Shown piece by piece: positions 12,732 through 20,456 of a DNA stretch of 64,000 nucleotides (position 1 is its first letter; the number at the start of each line of letters is the position of its first letter). A program made the translations under genes and the position numbers. Source of the DNA: Miltoncostaea sp050250915 (GTDB lineage: Bacteria; Actinomycetota; Thermoleophilia; Miltoncostaeales; Miltoncostaeaceae). Below the pieces are notes generated by a model that did no database searches, had not been told where the DNA came from, and saw only the letters and a program-made list of their open reading frames with translations. The DNA is taken from the NCBI GenBank assembly GCA_050250915.1, contig JBFWNT010000017.1, positions 7,757 to 71,756 of the forward strand, written 5' to 3'.

Positions 12732-13709
12732 TCACCGGTTGGCGCGTGGGTCGAGCGCGTCGCGCAGGCCGTCGCCGAGCAGGTTGAAAGCCAGCACCGT
12801 GAAGAGCAGGAACAGGCCCGGGAAGAACCAGAGCCACCAGGTGGTGTCGAAGCTGGCGAGGGAGTCGCTGATCAGGCTCCCCCACGAGGGCTGGTTGTCG
12901 GGAACGCCCAGCCCAAGGAACGACAGGTACGCCTCGAACAGGATGTTCGCGGGCACGAGCAGGGAGGCGTAGACGATCAACGGCGAGAGCAGGTTGGGAA
13001 GGATCTGACGGAACATGATCCGGGTGCTGCTCGCCCCCACCGAGCGGCTCGCCTCCACGAACTCTCGTTCGCGCAAGGACAACACGTTTCCGCGCACGAG
13101 CCGAGCCACGTACGGCCACGTGAACAGGGAGATGATGAGGATTACGAGCGTGAGCCCCGGCTTGAGCGTCCCGCTCAGGCAGCCCTCCTTGGACGTGGAG
13201 CACGCGGCGACGATCCCGATCGCGAACAGCAGGAGCGGGATCGACAGGATGATGTCGGTGGTGCGGGACACGAGCGTGTCGAGCCAGCCGCCGAAGAAGC
13301 CGGCCAGGACGCCGAGCACCACACCGATCAGCACCGAGATCCCCGTTGCGACCACACCGACCACGAGCGAGACCCGGATGCCGTAGATCGTCCGGATGAA
13401 GACGTCCCGTCCGCTGTTGTCGGCGCCGAACCAGAAGCCGCTCTGCGGCCCCTCCGGGATCCCGAAGATGTCCGTCGTCTCGCGCTGGTAGAGGTCGTTC
13501 GGGCCGTGCCCGACCAGGGCGGCGATCGCCGGGGCGAGCAGCGCCAGGAGGATGAGCAGCAGCACGAACGCCGCCCCCGCCAATGCGAACTTGTCCTGCT
13601 TGAACCGCGACCAGAAGAGCTGCCGGGGCGAGCGCCCGGCGATGACGTCCCCGCCCTCGGGGGGCGGAGCGCCTGCCGGCCCTACCGTCTCACCGACGGC
13701 CGTGGTCAC
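12732..13709 (-). CDS. Peptide-type ABC transporter permease, DppC-like
   Basis: 325 residues. A 30-residue cytoplasmic tail is followed by the OppC/DppC hallmark segment RFKQDKFALAGAAF, a first span (about 45-65), the loop WFGADNSGRDVFIRTIYGIR (the family's GTDxxGRDVLSRxxYG), spans at about 115-140, 150-170, 180-200, 245-265 and 290-315, and the EAA-type loop REFVEASRSVGAS. GTG at 13709 is the only in-frame start giving this N-terminus; an ATG eight bases upstream is out of frame. As the first gene it defines the operon promoter region 13710-13877. Confidence 0.92.
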   Translation of the reverse strand: MTTAVGETVGPAGAPPPEGGDVIAGRSPRQLFWSRFKQDKFALAGAAFVLLLILLALLAPAIAALVGHGPNDLYQRETTDIFGIPEGPQSGFWFGADNSGRDVFIRTIYGIRVSLVVGVVATGISVLIGVVLGVLAGFFGGWLDTLVSRTTDIILSIPLLLFAIGIVAACSTSKEGCLSGTLKPGLTLVILIISLFTWPYVARLVRGNVLSLREREFVEASRSVGASSTRIMFRQILPNLLSPLIVYASLLVPANILFEAYLSFLGLGVPDNQPSWGSLISDSLASFDTTWWLWFFPGLFLLFTVLAFNLLGDGLRDALDPRANR

Positions 13710-13877
13710 GGGGTCATCTGGGCCCTACCGGGCGTCATCGGGAAATGTCCGGAGCGTCGGGAATCGCGCGACCATACTCCCGCATGTGACGGAATGCACG
13801 AGTGGTGTGTCCGATTCCGCCGAGATTTAAAAAGCGAGAAACTCCCCGCGTTTCGAAGGAATCTGCCCGGGCGGGCG
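13710..13877 (-). promoter_or_regulatory. Leader of the peptide ABC importer operon
   Basis: A 168-base gap between the importer and a small membrane-protein gene. It holds one of the most AT-rich tracts of the local sequence (TTTAAAAAG, 13826-13834) about 120 bases before the first start codon, plus a TATGGT-like hexamer on the minus strand near 13770. I cannot assign the promoter exactly. Confidence 0.35.
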
Positions 13878-14117
13878 TTACCGGCGGGGACGCCGGTGTC
13901 GCGTGATACCCCAGACGATGAGTATCAGCACACCGATTCCGACCGCGGCCCCCCAGCGCACGGCGTCGGGCCGCTGGTCGCTCAGGAGCGTCAGCGCCGC
14001 GACCACCGCCAGGAGGATGGCCGTCGCCGCCTGGATGCGCCGGAGCGGTCGCGGGTCGGGGAAGGGGTCGGGACCGTCCGGCGGCTCCCGCGGGGTGCGG
14101 TCGGAGTCCGGATCCAC
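13878..14117 (-). CDS. Small two-span membrane protein
   Basis: 79 residues from a GTG. The first 30 are acidic and proline-rich, then two hydrophobic segments (AATAILLAVVAALTLL at about 30-45 and GAAVGIGVLILIVWGI at about 56-71) separated by a short charged loop, and a basic tail HRRPRR. No family is recognised. The 3' end abuts the ABC importer leader. Confidence 0.6.
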   Translation of the reverse strand: MDPDSDRTPREPPDGPDPFPDPRPLRRIQAATAILLAVVAALTLLSDQRPDAVRWGAAVGIGVLILIVWGITRHRRPRR

Positions 14118-14247
14118 GGGCCCAGCGTAGCGGCACCCGGCTCGGGGGCCCCCTGCTCAAGCCCGGTTCGGTCCGACCGATGGAAGCACTGGCATCGCCC
14201 CCGCCCCCGCCCCCGCCGCGTCCCGTCCAAGGAGGACCCCGACCGCC

Positions 14248-15426
14248 ATGCGCCTCTCCGCCGGATCATCGAACAAGGCCCTCGTCCTCGCCGAGGTCGA
14301 GAAGCGGCTCGACAGCCTCAACGACCACTGCGCCGCCGACCTCGCCGCCGCGCTCCAGGCGATGGCGGAAGGGGACACGACGAGGGTCGTCGTGCCCGTG
14401 ACGACGCTCATCGAGGAGCGGTCGGGCGACGCGGTCGTGGATGCCCTCGCGGAGAAGATGAACGCCCTCGCGGTCAAGATCCAGGGCTGCGTCGCGGCCT
14501 ACAACGGCTTCCGCGAGGAGTTCGCCAAGGTGGTCGGCGACCACTCCAGCCTGCAGGCCGTGCAGACGCGCCTGGACTCGCTGACCGACAACTGCCTGAC
14601 CGGCCTGACCGTGGGCCTGGGCAAGATGGCGGAGGGCGACCTGACCCACGACGTGGTGCCGGTCACCACCCCCGTGACCACCGAGCCGGGCAGCGAGCTG
14701 GGGTCGCTCGCCACCACCTTCAACACGACGCTCGACAAGATGCAGAGCTCGATCGTCGACTACAACCGGATGCGCGGCGAGCTGGGCGGCGTGATGGACG
14801 AGATCCGCGGCATGGCCGGCAGCCTCGCCGCCGCGTCGCAGGAGATGTCGGCGACCGCCGAGGAGACGGGCTCCTCCGTGGACGGCATCGCGCAGCTCAT
14901 GGTGGGCGTCGCGGAGGGCGCGGGCCGCCAGGACGAGATGATCGACAACGCGTCGAAGGTGGGCGACGAGGCCGTGAACCTGGCCACCGAGGCCCGCGGC
15001 GTCGCCGAGCGCGGCGTGCAGCTGACCGTGGAGATCGCGTCGATCGCCGACCAGACCAACCTCCTGGCCCTGAACGCGGCCATCGAGGCCGCCCGCGCCG
15101 GCGAGCAGGGCCGCGGCTTCGCCGTCGTGGCCGACGAGGTGCGCAAGCTGGCCGAGTCGGCCGCCGCCGCCTCCACCCAGACCCGCGAGGCCTTCACCGA
15201 GCTGGCCGGGAGCATCGAGCGCACCTCCGGGTGCGTGGACCAGCTGGCCGGCGCCACCCGCGAGGTGTCGGCGGTCACCCGCGAGACCCGCGCCGCCGCC
15301 GAGCAGGTGTCCACCGCGACGCAGCAGACCAGCGCCGCGTCGGAGGAGGTCGCCGCCTCGTCCGAGCAGCTCGCCCGCACCGCCGAGCGGCTCTCCGAGG
15401 CCGTCGAGCGGTTCGTCACCGGCTAG
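14248..15426 (+). CDS. Soluble methyl-accepting chemotaxis-like signal protein
   Basis: 392 residues with no membrane segment or signal peptide. Two HAMP-like helical repeats lie at about 15-75 and 105-170. Each contains a 'L..LN/TDNC...L...L..MAEGD.T' pattern, so they look duplicated. A methyl-accepting signalling domain follows at about 180-385, including the conserved hairpin tip region EIASIADQTNLLALNAAIEAARAGEQGRGFAVVADEVRKLAE (quoted only as landmarks: tip near 270-300). This tip normally contacts CheA/CheW. A strong AAGGAGG site precedes the ATG. No che or flagellar gene lies in the window, so its partner is unknown; it may sense a cytoplasmic signal. A clean terminator follows. Confidence 0.88.
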   Translation: MRLSAGSSNKALVLAEVEKRLDSLNDHCAADLAAALQAMAEGDTTRVVVPVTTLIEERSGDAVVDALAEKMNALAVKIQGCVAAYNGFREEFAKVVGDHSSLQAVQTRLDSLTDNCLTGLTVGLGKMAEGDLTHDVVPVTTPVTTEPGSELGSLATTFNTTLDKMQSSIVDYNRMRGELGGVMDEIRGMAGSLAAASQEMSATAEETGSSVDGIAQLMVGVAEGAGRQDEMIDNASKVGDEAVNLATEARGVAERGVQLTVEIASIADQTNLLALNAAIEAARAGEQGRGFAVVADEVRKLAESAAAASTQTREAFTELAGSIERTSGCVDQLAGATREVSAVTRETRAAAEQVSTATQQTSAASEEVAASSEQLARTAERLSEAVERFVTG

Positions 15427-15452
15427 CGCCCGGCCACCGACTCTCCCCCCCT

Positions 15453-15480
15453 CCGAGGGCCCGCTCCGGCGGGCCCTCGG
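15453..15480 (+). terminator. Terminator hairpin after the MCP-like gene
   Basis: CCGAGGGCCCG (15453-15463) pairs with CGGGCCCTCGG (15470-15480), an 11-bp stem with a 6-base loop, 26 bases after the stop codon. It lies between convergent genes and could serve both strands; no T-run is present. Confidence 0.7.
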
Positions 15481-15499
15481 TCGTCGACCGCCGGCGCCG

Positions 15500-16675
15500 T
15501 CAGTCGAAGCCGACGACCAGCTGGTCCAGCGGCATCGCCCCGCGGACGACGCGCGGGGGCGAATACGGGGTGACCGGGAGCACCACGCCGTCGGCCTCCG
15601 CCCGGTCGAACGCGTCGGTCCCCGCAGTGCGGCCGGTCACCGTGAACCGGTCGATCCCGTAGGGCACGCCGTTCGCCACGATGGGCGACGGCCCGCTCGT
15701 GACATGGACGTGCAGGTGGGGCGCGATCGAGTTGCCGGAGTTGCCCACCAGACCCAGGACGTCGCCGCGCCGGACGCGCTGGCCCGGCGACACCCGGACG
15801 CTTCCCGGCTGCATGTGGGCGAAGAGCACGAAGTTCCTGCCGCCGACGTCCAGGACGACGTTGTTGCCGTCGGCGTCCGGGAGGTCGATGCCCGGGGGGA
15901 AGTCGCCCGGGACGTTGTCCGGCAGGCCGTCGACCACCGAGGCGACCCTGCCGTCGGCGACGGCGTACACCGGCTCGCCGTAGATGGCGTAGCTGCGGTT
16001 GTCGAGCTTCGGGCCGGAGTAGATGCGGCCGCTCGCGTCCCGCTGCTCCCAGTCGACCGCGAACCGCTGGGCCAGGGTGATCCGGCCGTCGACCGGCAGG
16101 GCCGCCCGCGTGTGGCGGGTCGCGTCGCAGCACGAGTCGGCCGAGATGTAGCCGGCGCCCCGCAGCGGCGGGCCGAACCTCACGACCGGGCGCCGGTGCA
16201 CCGTCACGGCGCCGCCGGTGTCGGTGAGCACCGTCCGCCCGGGGGGCGCGCCGGGGAAGCGCGCGACGATGCGGTGCACCAGGCGCGCCGGTGCGGAGGC
16301 GCCGGCGGGCAGGCGCACGTGGACGAATAGGAGCGACTCGCTGCCGGCCGGCAGCGCCGCGGTGGCGTCGCGCCGGCCGGCCGGCTGGAGGCGGCCGGCG
16401 ACGGCCGTCGGCCCCATGGTGTGGATCACGCGGCCGGAGGGGGTGCGCACCTGAACGCTCCGCACGGTCGCGTCCACGCTCGTGAAGTTGAGGACGTGGA
16501 GCTCGTAGACCAGGTGGGTGCGGCCGTCGGATCCGCGGAACGGGATCGGCGGCTGGGGCACGGACAGCAGGAGGGGCGTGATGCGGGGCGCCGGGGCGGC
16601 CGCCGCCGGGCCCGCGGCCCCGGACGCGGCCAGCGCGGCCATGCCGGCGACGACGCACCACAGGCGTGCGTGCAC
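15500..16675 (-). CDS. Exported M23-family (LytM/lysostaphin-like) protein with an incomplete metal site
   Basis: 391 residues. The signal peptide is at about 1-27 (cleavage after AAAAA), a beta-rich domain of about 150 residues follows, then an M23 fold. The second metal motif HLHVH is at about 320-324 and the accessory FAHMQ at about 285-289. In the first motif, however, the expected H-x-G-x-D reads R-F-A-V-D (about 204-208), so the first zinc-ligand histidine is missing. Related actinobacterial proteins share such a change to my recollection, so it may bind peptidoglycan or act differently rather than cut it. Its leader is shared with the divergent Mug-type gene. Confidence 0.8.
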   Translation of the reverse strand: MHARLWCVVAGMAALAASGAAGPAAAAPAPRITPLLLSVPQPPIPFRGSDGRTHLVYELHVLNFTSVDATVRSVQVRTPSGRVIHTMGPTAVAGRLQPAGRRDATAALPAGSESLLFVHVRLPAGASAPARLVHRIVARFPGAPPGRTVLTDTGGAVTVHRRPVVRFGPPLRGAGYISADSCCDATRHTRAALPVDGRITLAQRFAVDWEQRDASGRIYSGPKLDNRSYAIYGEPVYAVADGRVASVVDGLPDNVPGDFPPGIDLPDADGNNVVLDVGGRNFVLFAHMQPGSVRVSPGQRVRRGDVLGLVGNSGNSIAPHLHVHVTSGPSPIVANGVPYGIDRFTVTGRTAGTDAFDRAEADGVVLPVTPYSPPRVVRGAMPLDQLVVGFD

Positions 16676-16734
16676 AGTGCCTCCTCTGGGGGTGGGACGG
16701 GCCGCGAGCGTACCCCGCGGTGCAGAATCGGGCG

Positions 16735-17334
16735 GTGCCAGGATCCCCCCGCCCCCGATCGCGGCCGGCCCCCGGCGAGCTCGAGGCCGCCCGCGCCCTC
16801 ACGGTCCCCGACGTGGTGGCCGACGACCTGCGCCTGCTCATCGTGGGCATCAATCCCGGCCTGTGGACCGCGTGGGCGAAGCATCACTTCGCCCGTCCCG
16901 GCAACCGCTTCTGGAAGGCGCTCCACGCCGGGGGGCTCACCGACCGCGTGCTCGACCCGTCGGAGGAGCGGCTGCTGCTGGAGCGGGGGATCGGGATCAC
17001 GAACATGGTCCCGCGCACGACGGCCGCCGCCGCGGAGCTGTCGCCGGACGAGATCCGGGCGGGCGGGGAGCGGCTGGCGGCGCTCGTCGCCCGGCACCGG
17101 GTCCGGACCGTCGCGATCCTCGGGATGGGCGCGTACCGCACCGCGTTCGGCCGGCCGCGGGCGGCGCTGGGGCGCCAGCCGGAGACGATCGCCGGGGCGG
17201 CGGTGTGGGTGGTGCCGAACCCGAGCGGCCTGCAGGCGCGCTACGGGGTGGACGAGATCGGCGCGCTGCTGCGCGAGGCGTGGGCCAGCAGCGACACGCC
17301 GGGCACGGACAGCCCGCCGTCCGGGTCGGCGTAG
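16735..17334 (+). CDS. mug: Mismatch-specific uracil/thymine DNA glycosylase, Mug/TDG family
   Basis: 199 residues from a GTG. Removes uracil, thymine or etheno-cytosine opposite guanine. The Mug signature is clear: LLIVGINPGLWTAWAKHHFA (about 38-57), with the catalytic-loop Asn in GINPGL, then RPGNRFWKALHAGGL and the C-terminal intercalating-loop motif NPSGL (about 162-166). No iron-sulfur cysteines are present, which separates it from family 4 UDGs. It diverges from the M23-like gene. Its last 94 bases overlap a methyltransferase gene read from the other strand. Confidence 0.88.
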   Translation: MPGSPRPRSRPAPGELEAARALTVPDVVADDLRLLIVGINPGLWTAWAKHHFARPGNRFWKALHAGGLTDRVLDPSEERLLLERGIGITNMVPRTTAAAAELSPDEIRAGGERLAALVARHRVRTVAILGMGAYRTAFGRPRAALGRQPETIAGAAVWVVPNPSGLQARYGVDEIGALLREAWASSDTPGTDSPPSGSA

Positions 17335-18107
17335 GGGGCGACCGCGGCCAGGGCGTCCGCCCGCGCCGCGGCGATCCGGTCGTCCGGGAGCGACGCGAGC
17401 CGCCGCGCCACCGGTCCGCCCATCGCGATGCCGCGTGCCCACCACGCCGCGGCGGACGGGGCGCGGAGCGGCACCGCGACCTCCTCCACGCGCACGTCGT
17501 CGAAGCCGGCGCCGGCCAGCAGCCCGGCCAGCAGGCCGTCGGCCGACAGGGAGAACGGCCCCGGCACCCCGGGCGGCGGGATCGTCTCCCCGAGCTGGGT
17601 GCCCACCGCATCCATCAGCGCGCCGAGCCACGGGTTGCGCTCCCGCGGACCCCAGACGGCGGCCGCCAGGCGGCCCCCCGGGCGCAGCACCCGCGCCGCC
17701 TCCGCGCACGCGTGCGCGGGGTCGATGGCGAACATCAGGCCCTCGCGGCAGAGCACCACGTCGAAGGCGCCATCCGGCTCGTCGATCGCCTCGAAGTCGA
17801 TGCGCCGCAACCGCACGTTCGCCAGGCCGGCCTCCGCCGCCCGCGCACCGGCGGTCCCGACCATCTCCTCGGACACGTCGGAGAGGGTCACCCGGCCGGC
17901 GCCCCCCACCAGCCGGGCGGCGGCGATCCCGAGCCCGCCCGGGCCGCAGGCCAGCTCCAGCACGGAGTCGCCGGGCCCCGGGGCGGCCACCTCGAGCATC
18001 CGCGCCGCCAGCGCCGCGCCGCGGGCGTCGACGTCGTCGGCGTGGTCGCGCCACGCCGGCGCCACCGACGACCACATACCGTGGACACGCTCCCGCACCG
18101 ACGACAT
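17241..18107 (-). CDS. Class I SAM-dependent methyltransferase
   Basis: 288 residues. The SAM-binding motif VLELACGPGGLG is at about residues 50-61, an acidic motif TLSDVSEEMVG follows, and motif IV-like AFDVVLCREGLMFA and the post-motif LRPGGRLAAAVWG complete a UbiE/Methyltransf_11-type core. Substrate unknown. ATG at 18107 has GAGGGGG upstream; a longer form from 18131 would run into the operator region. It is divergent from a TetR-type regulator across a 59-base leader with a symmetrical site, so that regulator probably controls it. The 3' end overlaps the Mug gene by 94 bases. Confidence 0.85.
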   Translation of the reverse strand: MSSVRERVHGMWSSVAPAWRDHADDVDARGAALAARMLEVAAPGPGDSVLELACGPGGLGIAAARLVGGAGRVTLSDVSEEMVGTAGARAAEAGLANVRLRRIDFEAIDEPDGAFDVVLCREGLMFAIDPAHACAEAARVLRPGGRLAAAVWGPRERNPWLGALMDAVGTQLGETIPPPGVPGPFSLSADGLLAGLLAGAGFDDVRVEEVAVPLRAPSAAAWWARGIAMGGPVARRLASLPDDRIAAARADALAAVAPYADPDGGLSVPGVSLLAHASRSSAPISSTP

Positions 18108-18126
18108 CCCGCCCCCCTCACTTCGG

Positions 18127-18141
18127 TACACGTCCCGTGTA
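18127..18141. promoter_or_regulatory. Operator candidate between methyltransferase and TetR genes
   Basis: TACAC (18127-18131) and GTGTA (18137-18141) form an inverted repeat with a GTCCC spacer, midway in the divergent promoter gap. TetR regulators usually bind such dyads next to their own gene and repress both directions. Confidence 0.6.
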
Positions 18142-18166
18142 ATGAATCGTGTGCGAGAGTATCGGA

Positions 18167-18820
18167 ATGGGCGCCCGCGACGTCAAGCCCCCCCGCCGCT
18201 ACGACTCACCGCGCCGGCGGGCGCAGGCCGAGGCGACGCGCGCCGAGATCCTGCGCGCCGCCCAGCGACGGTTCGAGCGCGACGGCTACGCCGCCACCAC
18301 GATGGCGGCGGTCGCGGCGGAGGCGGGGGTGGCGCTGAAGACCGTCTACGTCGCGTTCGCGACCAAGAGCGGGCTCCTGCGGGCGCTGTGGAACGCCCTG
18401 CTGCGCGGCGACGCCGACGACGTGCCGATGGGCGAGCGCCCGTGGTACCGGGAGATGCTGGCCGACCCGGACCCCGGCGCCCGGCTGGACCGGATGGCCC
18501 GCCAGTCGCGCGCGGTGAAGGACCGGGCCGGGGCGCTGCTGGTGGTGATCCGCGACGCCGCGCCGGGGGACGACGAGGTCGCCGCGCTCTGGGACCGGAT
18601 CGAGGAGGGGTTCCGGGACCTGCTCGGGCCCATCGCGGCTGGCCTCGCCGAGGAGGGCTCGCTGCGGCCCGGGCTGGACGCGGGGAGGGCGGCGGACGTC
18701 CTGTGGGCGCTCAACCATCCGGATGTGTGGCGCCTCCTCGTCCGGGTGCGCGGCTGGTCGCGCGACGAGTACGAGGTCTGGCTGGCGGATGCGTTCCGCC
18801 GGGAGCTGCTGGCGGGGTAG
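18167..18820 (+). CDS. TetR-family transcriptional regulator
   Basis: 217 residues from the ATG at 18167 (a GTG at 18149 would add six). The TetR_N helix-turn-helix lies at about 20-65: RAEILRAAQRRFERDGYAATTMAAVAAEAGVALKTVY is the classic layout (landmarks: RAEIL, FERDGYAATTMAAVA, GVALKTVYVAFATK). The C-terminal ligand domain is not identifiable. It reads away from the methyltransferase gene and is followed by a thioesterase 9 bases later, so all three may form one regulon. Confidence 0.92.
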   Translation: MGARDVKPPRRYDSPRRRAQAEATRAEILRAAQRRFERDGYAATTMAAVAAEAGVALKTVYVAFATKSGLLRALWNALLRGDADDVPMGERPWYREMLADPDPGARLDRMARQSRAVKDRAGALLVVIRDAAPGDDEVAALWDRIEEGFRDLLGPIAAGLAEEGSLRPGLDAGRAADVLWALNHPDVWRLLVRVRGWSRDEYEVWLADAFRRELLAG

Positions 18821-18829
18821 CCTGGCCCG

Positions 18830-19207
18830 GTGACCGACGAGACCGGGTTGAACGCGCATCTGCGCATCCGCGACCGCAAGGTCGTCGAGGGCCGCGCCGA
18901 GGTGGTGATGGAGGCGGGCGAGACGCACCTCAACCCCGCGGGCGTGGTGCACGGCGGCGCGATCGCCGCGCTGGTCGATGTCGCGATGGGCCGGGCCGTC
19001 GCGTCGATGATCGCGGACGGCGAGCGGCCCGTGACGATCGAGATGAAGCTGAACTACCTGGAGCCGGGGCGGGCGGGCGAGTTGGTCGCGGTCGCGGAGG
19101 TGCGCCGCCGCGGGCGGCTGTTCACCGTCGTCCAGGCCGACGTGGTCCAGGTGGAGGACGGCGAGACCCTGGCCGAGGCGATGGGCACGTTCACCAGCGC
19201 CGGATGA
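18830..19207 (+). CDS. PaaI/4HBT hotdog-fold thioesterase
   Basis: 125 residues, the usual size of single-hotdog acyl-CoA thioesterases. HLNPAGVVHGGAIAALVDVAMG (about 32-53; the HGG loop with N and G before it) is the PaaI active-site signature, and VTIEMKLNYLEP (about 67-78) is the second conserved strand. It would hydrolyse an acyl-CoA; substrate not known. Start GTG at 18830, 9 bases after the TetR gene. Its stop overlaps the next ATG (ATGA). Confidence 0.9.
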   Translation: MTDETGLNAHLRIRDRKVVEGRAEVVMEAGETHLNPAGVVHGGAIAALVDVAMGRAVASMIADGERPVTIEMKLNYLEPGRAGELVAVAEVRRRGRLFTVVQADVVQVEDGETLAEAMGTFTSAG

Positions 19208-19674
19208 GCGGCGACCTGACCCCGCTCCTCGCGGGCCTGATCGTGGGAGTCGCGCTCGGGTTCGGGTGGCGCTGGGCGGCCGAGCGCCGGGAGCGGCGCT
19301 CGCGGGACGCCGCGCTGTTGCTCGAACGGCTGACCGGCACCGAGCGGGAGCTGGAGCGGGCGATGGCCCTCCGCGAGGCGCTGCTGCTGCGCGCGGGTGA
19401 CGTGGGCGAGTGGTGGCGCCCGGCCGTCGAGCTGGCGGCGGGCCTGCGCGACGCGGCCGAGGTGTGCGGCGACCCCCGGCTGGCGGAGCTCCCCGACCCG
19501 GTGCCCGTGGAGCAGGTGATCCGCGCGGCGGCGCGCTCGCGCGAGGCGCTGAGCGCCGAGGTGCTGCCGCCGCCGGCCCCGCCCCCGCAGGGCCTGGTGC
19601 TGGTCCGCCGCTCCGCCGGCGTCCCGGGCGATCCCCCGTCGACGGCGAAGGCCCGCGCGTGGCGGGCCTCCTGA
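19204..19674 (+). CDS. Membrane-anchored protein of unknown function
   Basis: 156 residues. One N-terminal membrane span (LLAGLIVGVALGFGWRWAA, about 8-26) is followed by a basic stop-transfer RRERRSR, an alpha-helical charged region likely to form a coiled coil (about 30-75), and a proline-rich tail. No family recognised. ATG overlaps the thioesterase stop, so it is translationally coupled; its stop lies two bases before tRNA-Asp on the other strand. Confidence 0.7.
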   Translation: MSGDLTPLLAGLIVGVALGFGWRWAAERRERRSRDAALLLERLTGTERELERAMALREALLLRAGDVGEWWRPAVELAAGLRDAAEVCGDPRLAELPDPVPVEQVIRAAARSREALSAEVLPPPAPPPQGLVLVRRSAGVPGDPPSTAKARAWRAS

Positions 19675-19675
19675 G

Positions 19676-19750
19676 CGGGAGTGACGGGACTCGAACCCGC
19701 GGCCTCCGGATTGACAGTCCGGTGCTCTAACCAATCTGAGCTACACCCCC
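19676..19750 (-). tRNA. tRNA-Asp (GTC)
   Basis: A complete cloverleaf can be drawn. The acceptor stem GGGGGTG pairs with CACTCCC (one G-U), TAGCTCAG lies in the D arm, the anticodon stem CCGGA/TCCGG encloses CTGTCAA (anticodon GTC at 19713-19715), and GGTTCGAGTCC forms the T arm. The discriminator base G is the one expected for aspartate. CCA is not encoded. It lies 24 bases after tRNA-Val in the same direction. Confidence 0.97.
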
Positions 19751-19774
19751 AGCGGGCCCCGCGGCGGGGGCGGA

Positions 19775-19846
19775 TGGGCGGTGACGGATTTGAACCGCCG
19801 GCCACCTGCGTGTAAAGCAGGCGCTCTACCGCTGAGCTAACCGCCC
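19775..19846 (-). tRNA. tRNA-Val (TAC)
   Basis: The acceptor stem GGGCGGT pairs perfectly with ACCGCCC. The D arm has TAGCTCAG, the anticodon stem CCTGC/GCAGG encloses TTTACAC (anticodon TAC at 19812-19814), and the T arm is GGTTCAAATCC. Discriminator A, CCA not encoded. Probably cotranscribed with tRNA-Asp downstream. Confidence 0.97.
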
Positions 19847-19887
19847 GAACCGCGTTCGGCTCCCGGGGACGATACCAGCCCAACGAG

Positions 19888-19919
19888 GAGACGGCGCCGA
19901 AGCCCTCCGACGCCGTCTC
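19888..19919. terminator. Hairpin upstream of the tRNA pair
   Basis: GAGACGGCG (19888-19896) and CGCCGTCTC (19911-19919) form a 9-bp stem with a 14-base loop. It lies 42 bases upstream of tRNA-Val and beyond the convergent HD/SnoaL genes. It could end minus-strand readthrough or be part of a leader. No T-run. Confidence 0.45.
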
Positions 19920-20036
19920 GTGTGACCGTTGCCCATTCGGCCACCGGGTATGAGGAGCGACTCGAGGGAGGTGAGTGGCTCGTTGTGGATTCAGTATCGC
20001 CCCGCCCGGGGCGCAGGTCACGGGTGTCTAGAGGGG

Positions 20037-20456
20037 ATGCCCATGCCCGCTCCGGACGCCGTCCCGGCGTGCGAGCATCGCCCCGTGGAGCGGGCCGACC
20101 TCGACCGCTGGATCCGGGCCTACGAGGCGGCCTGGCGGGCGCCTGGGACCGCCGCCGCCGCGGCGCTGTTCGCCGAGGACGCGACCTACCTGGTGCACCC
20201 GTACGCCCACCCCGTCGCCGGTCGCGACGCGATCGTGGGCCTCTGGGACGACGAGCGCGAGCCGGGCGAGGAGTTCACGATGACGTGGGAGGTCGTCGCG
20301 GTGGAGGGCGACACCGGCGTCGCGCGGATCGCGGTGCGCTACCTGGCCCCCGAGGAGGCCGAGTTCCGCGACCTCTGGATCGTCCGCCTCGCGCCGGACG
20401 GGCGCTGCCGCCACTTCGAGGAGTGGCCGTTCGCGCCCGGCCGCTCAGTCGGCTGA
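20037..20456 (+). CDS. SnoaL-like / NTF2-fold protein
   Basis: 139 residues. An N-terminal helix pair with the typical Y.AAW..P (IRAYEAAWRAPG, about 23-34) is followed by LFAEDATYLVHPY and GRDAIVGLW, the SnoaL-type segment where a ligand cavity forms, then three beta strands ending ...DGRCRHFEEWPF. Enzymes and binding proteins share this fold and no catalytic pair can be assigned. Start ATG at 20037 with AGAGGGG upstream. It converges on the HD gene with a 12-base overlap. Confidence 0.75.
   Translation: MPMPAPDAVPACEHRPVERADLDRWIRAYEAAWRAPGTAAAAALFAEDATYLVHPYAHPVAGRDAIVGLWDDEREPGEEFTMTWEVVAVEGDTGVARIAVRYLAPEEAEFRDLWIVRLAPDGRCRHFEEWPFAPGRSVG

Noticed and set aside
12477..15662. 1061-codon plus-strand frame across the ABC permease and MCP genes
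   Set aside because: Arg/Gly/Glu-rich shadow with no domain; the true MCP-like frame is offset and begins after a good ribosome site.
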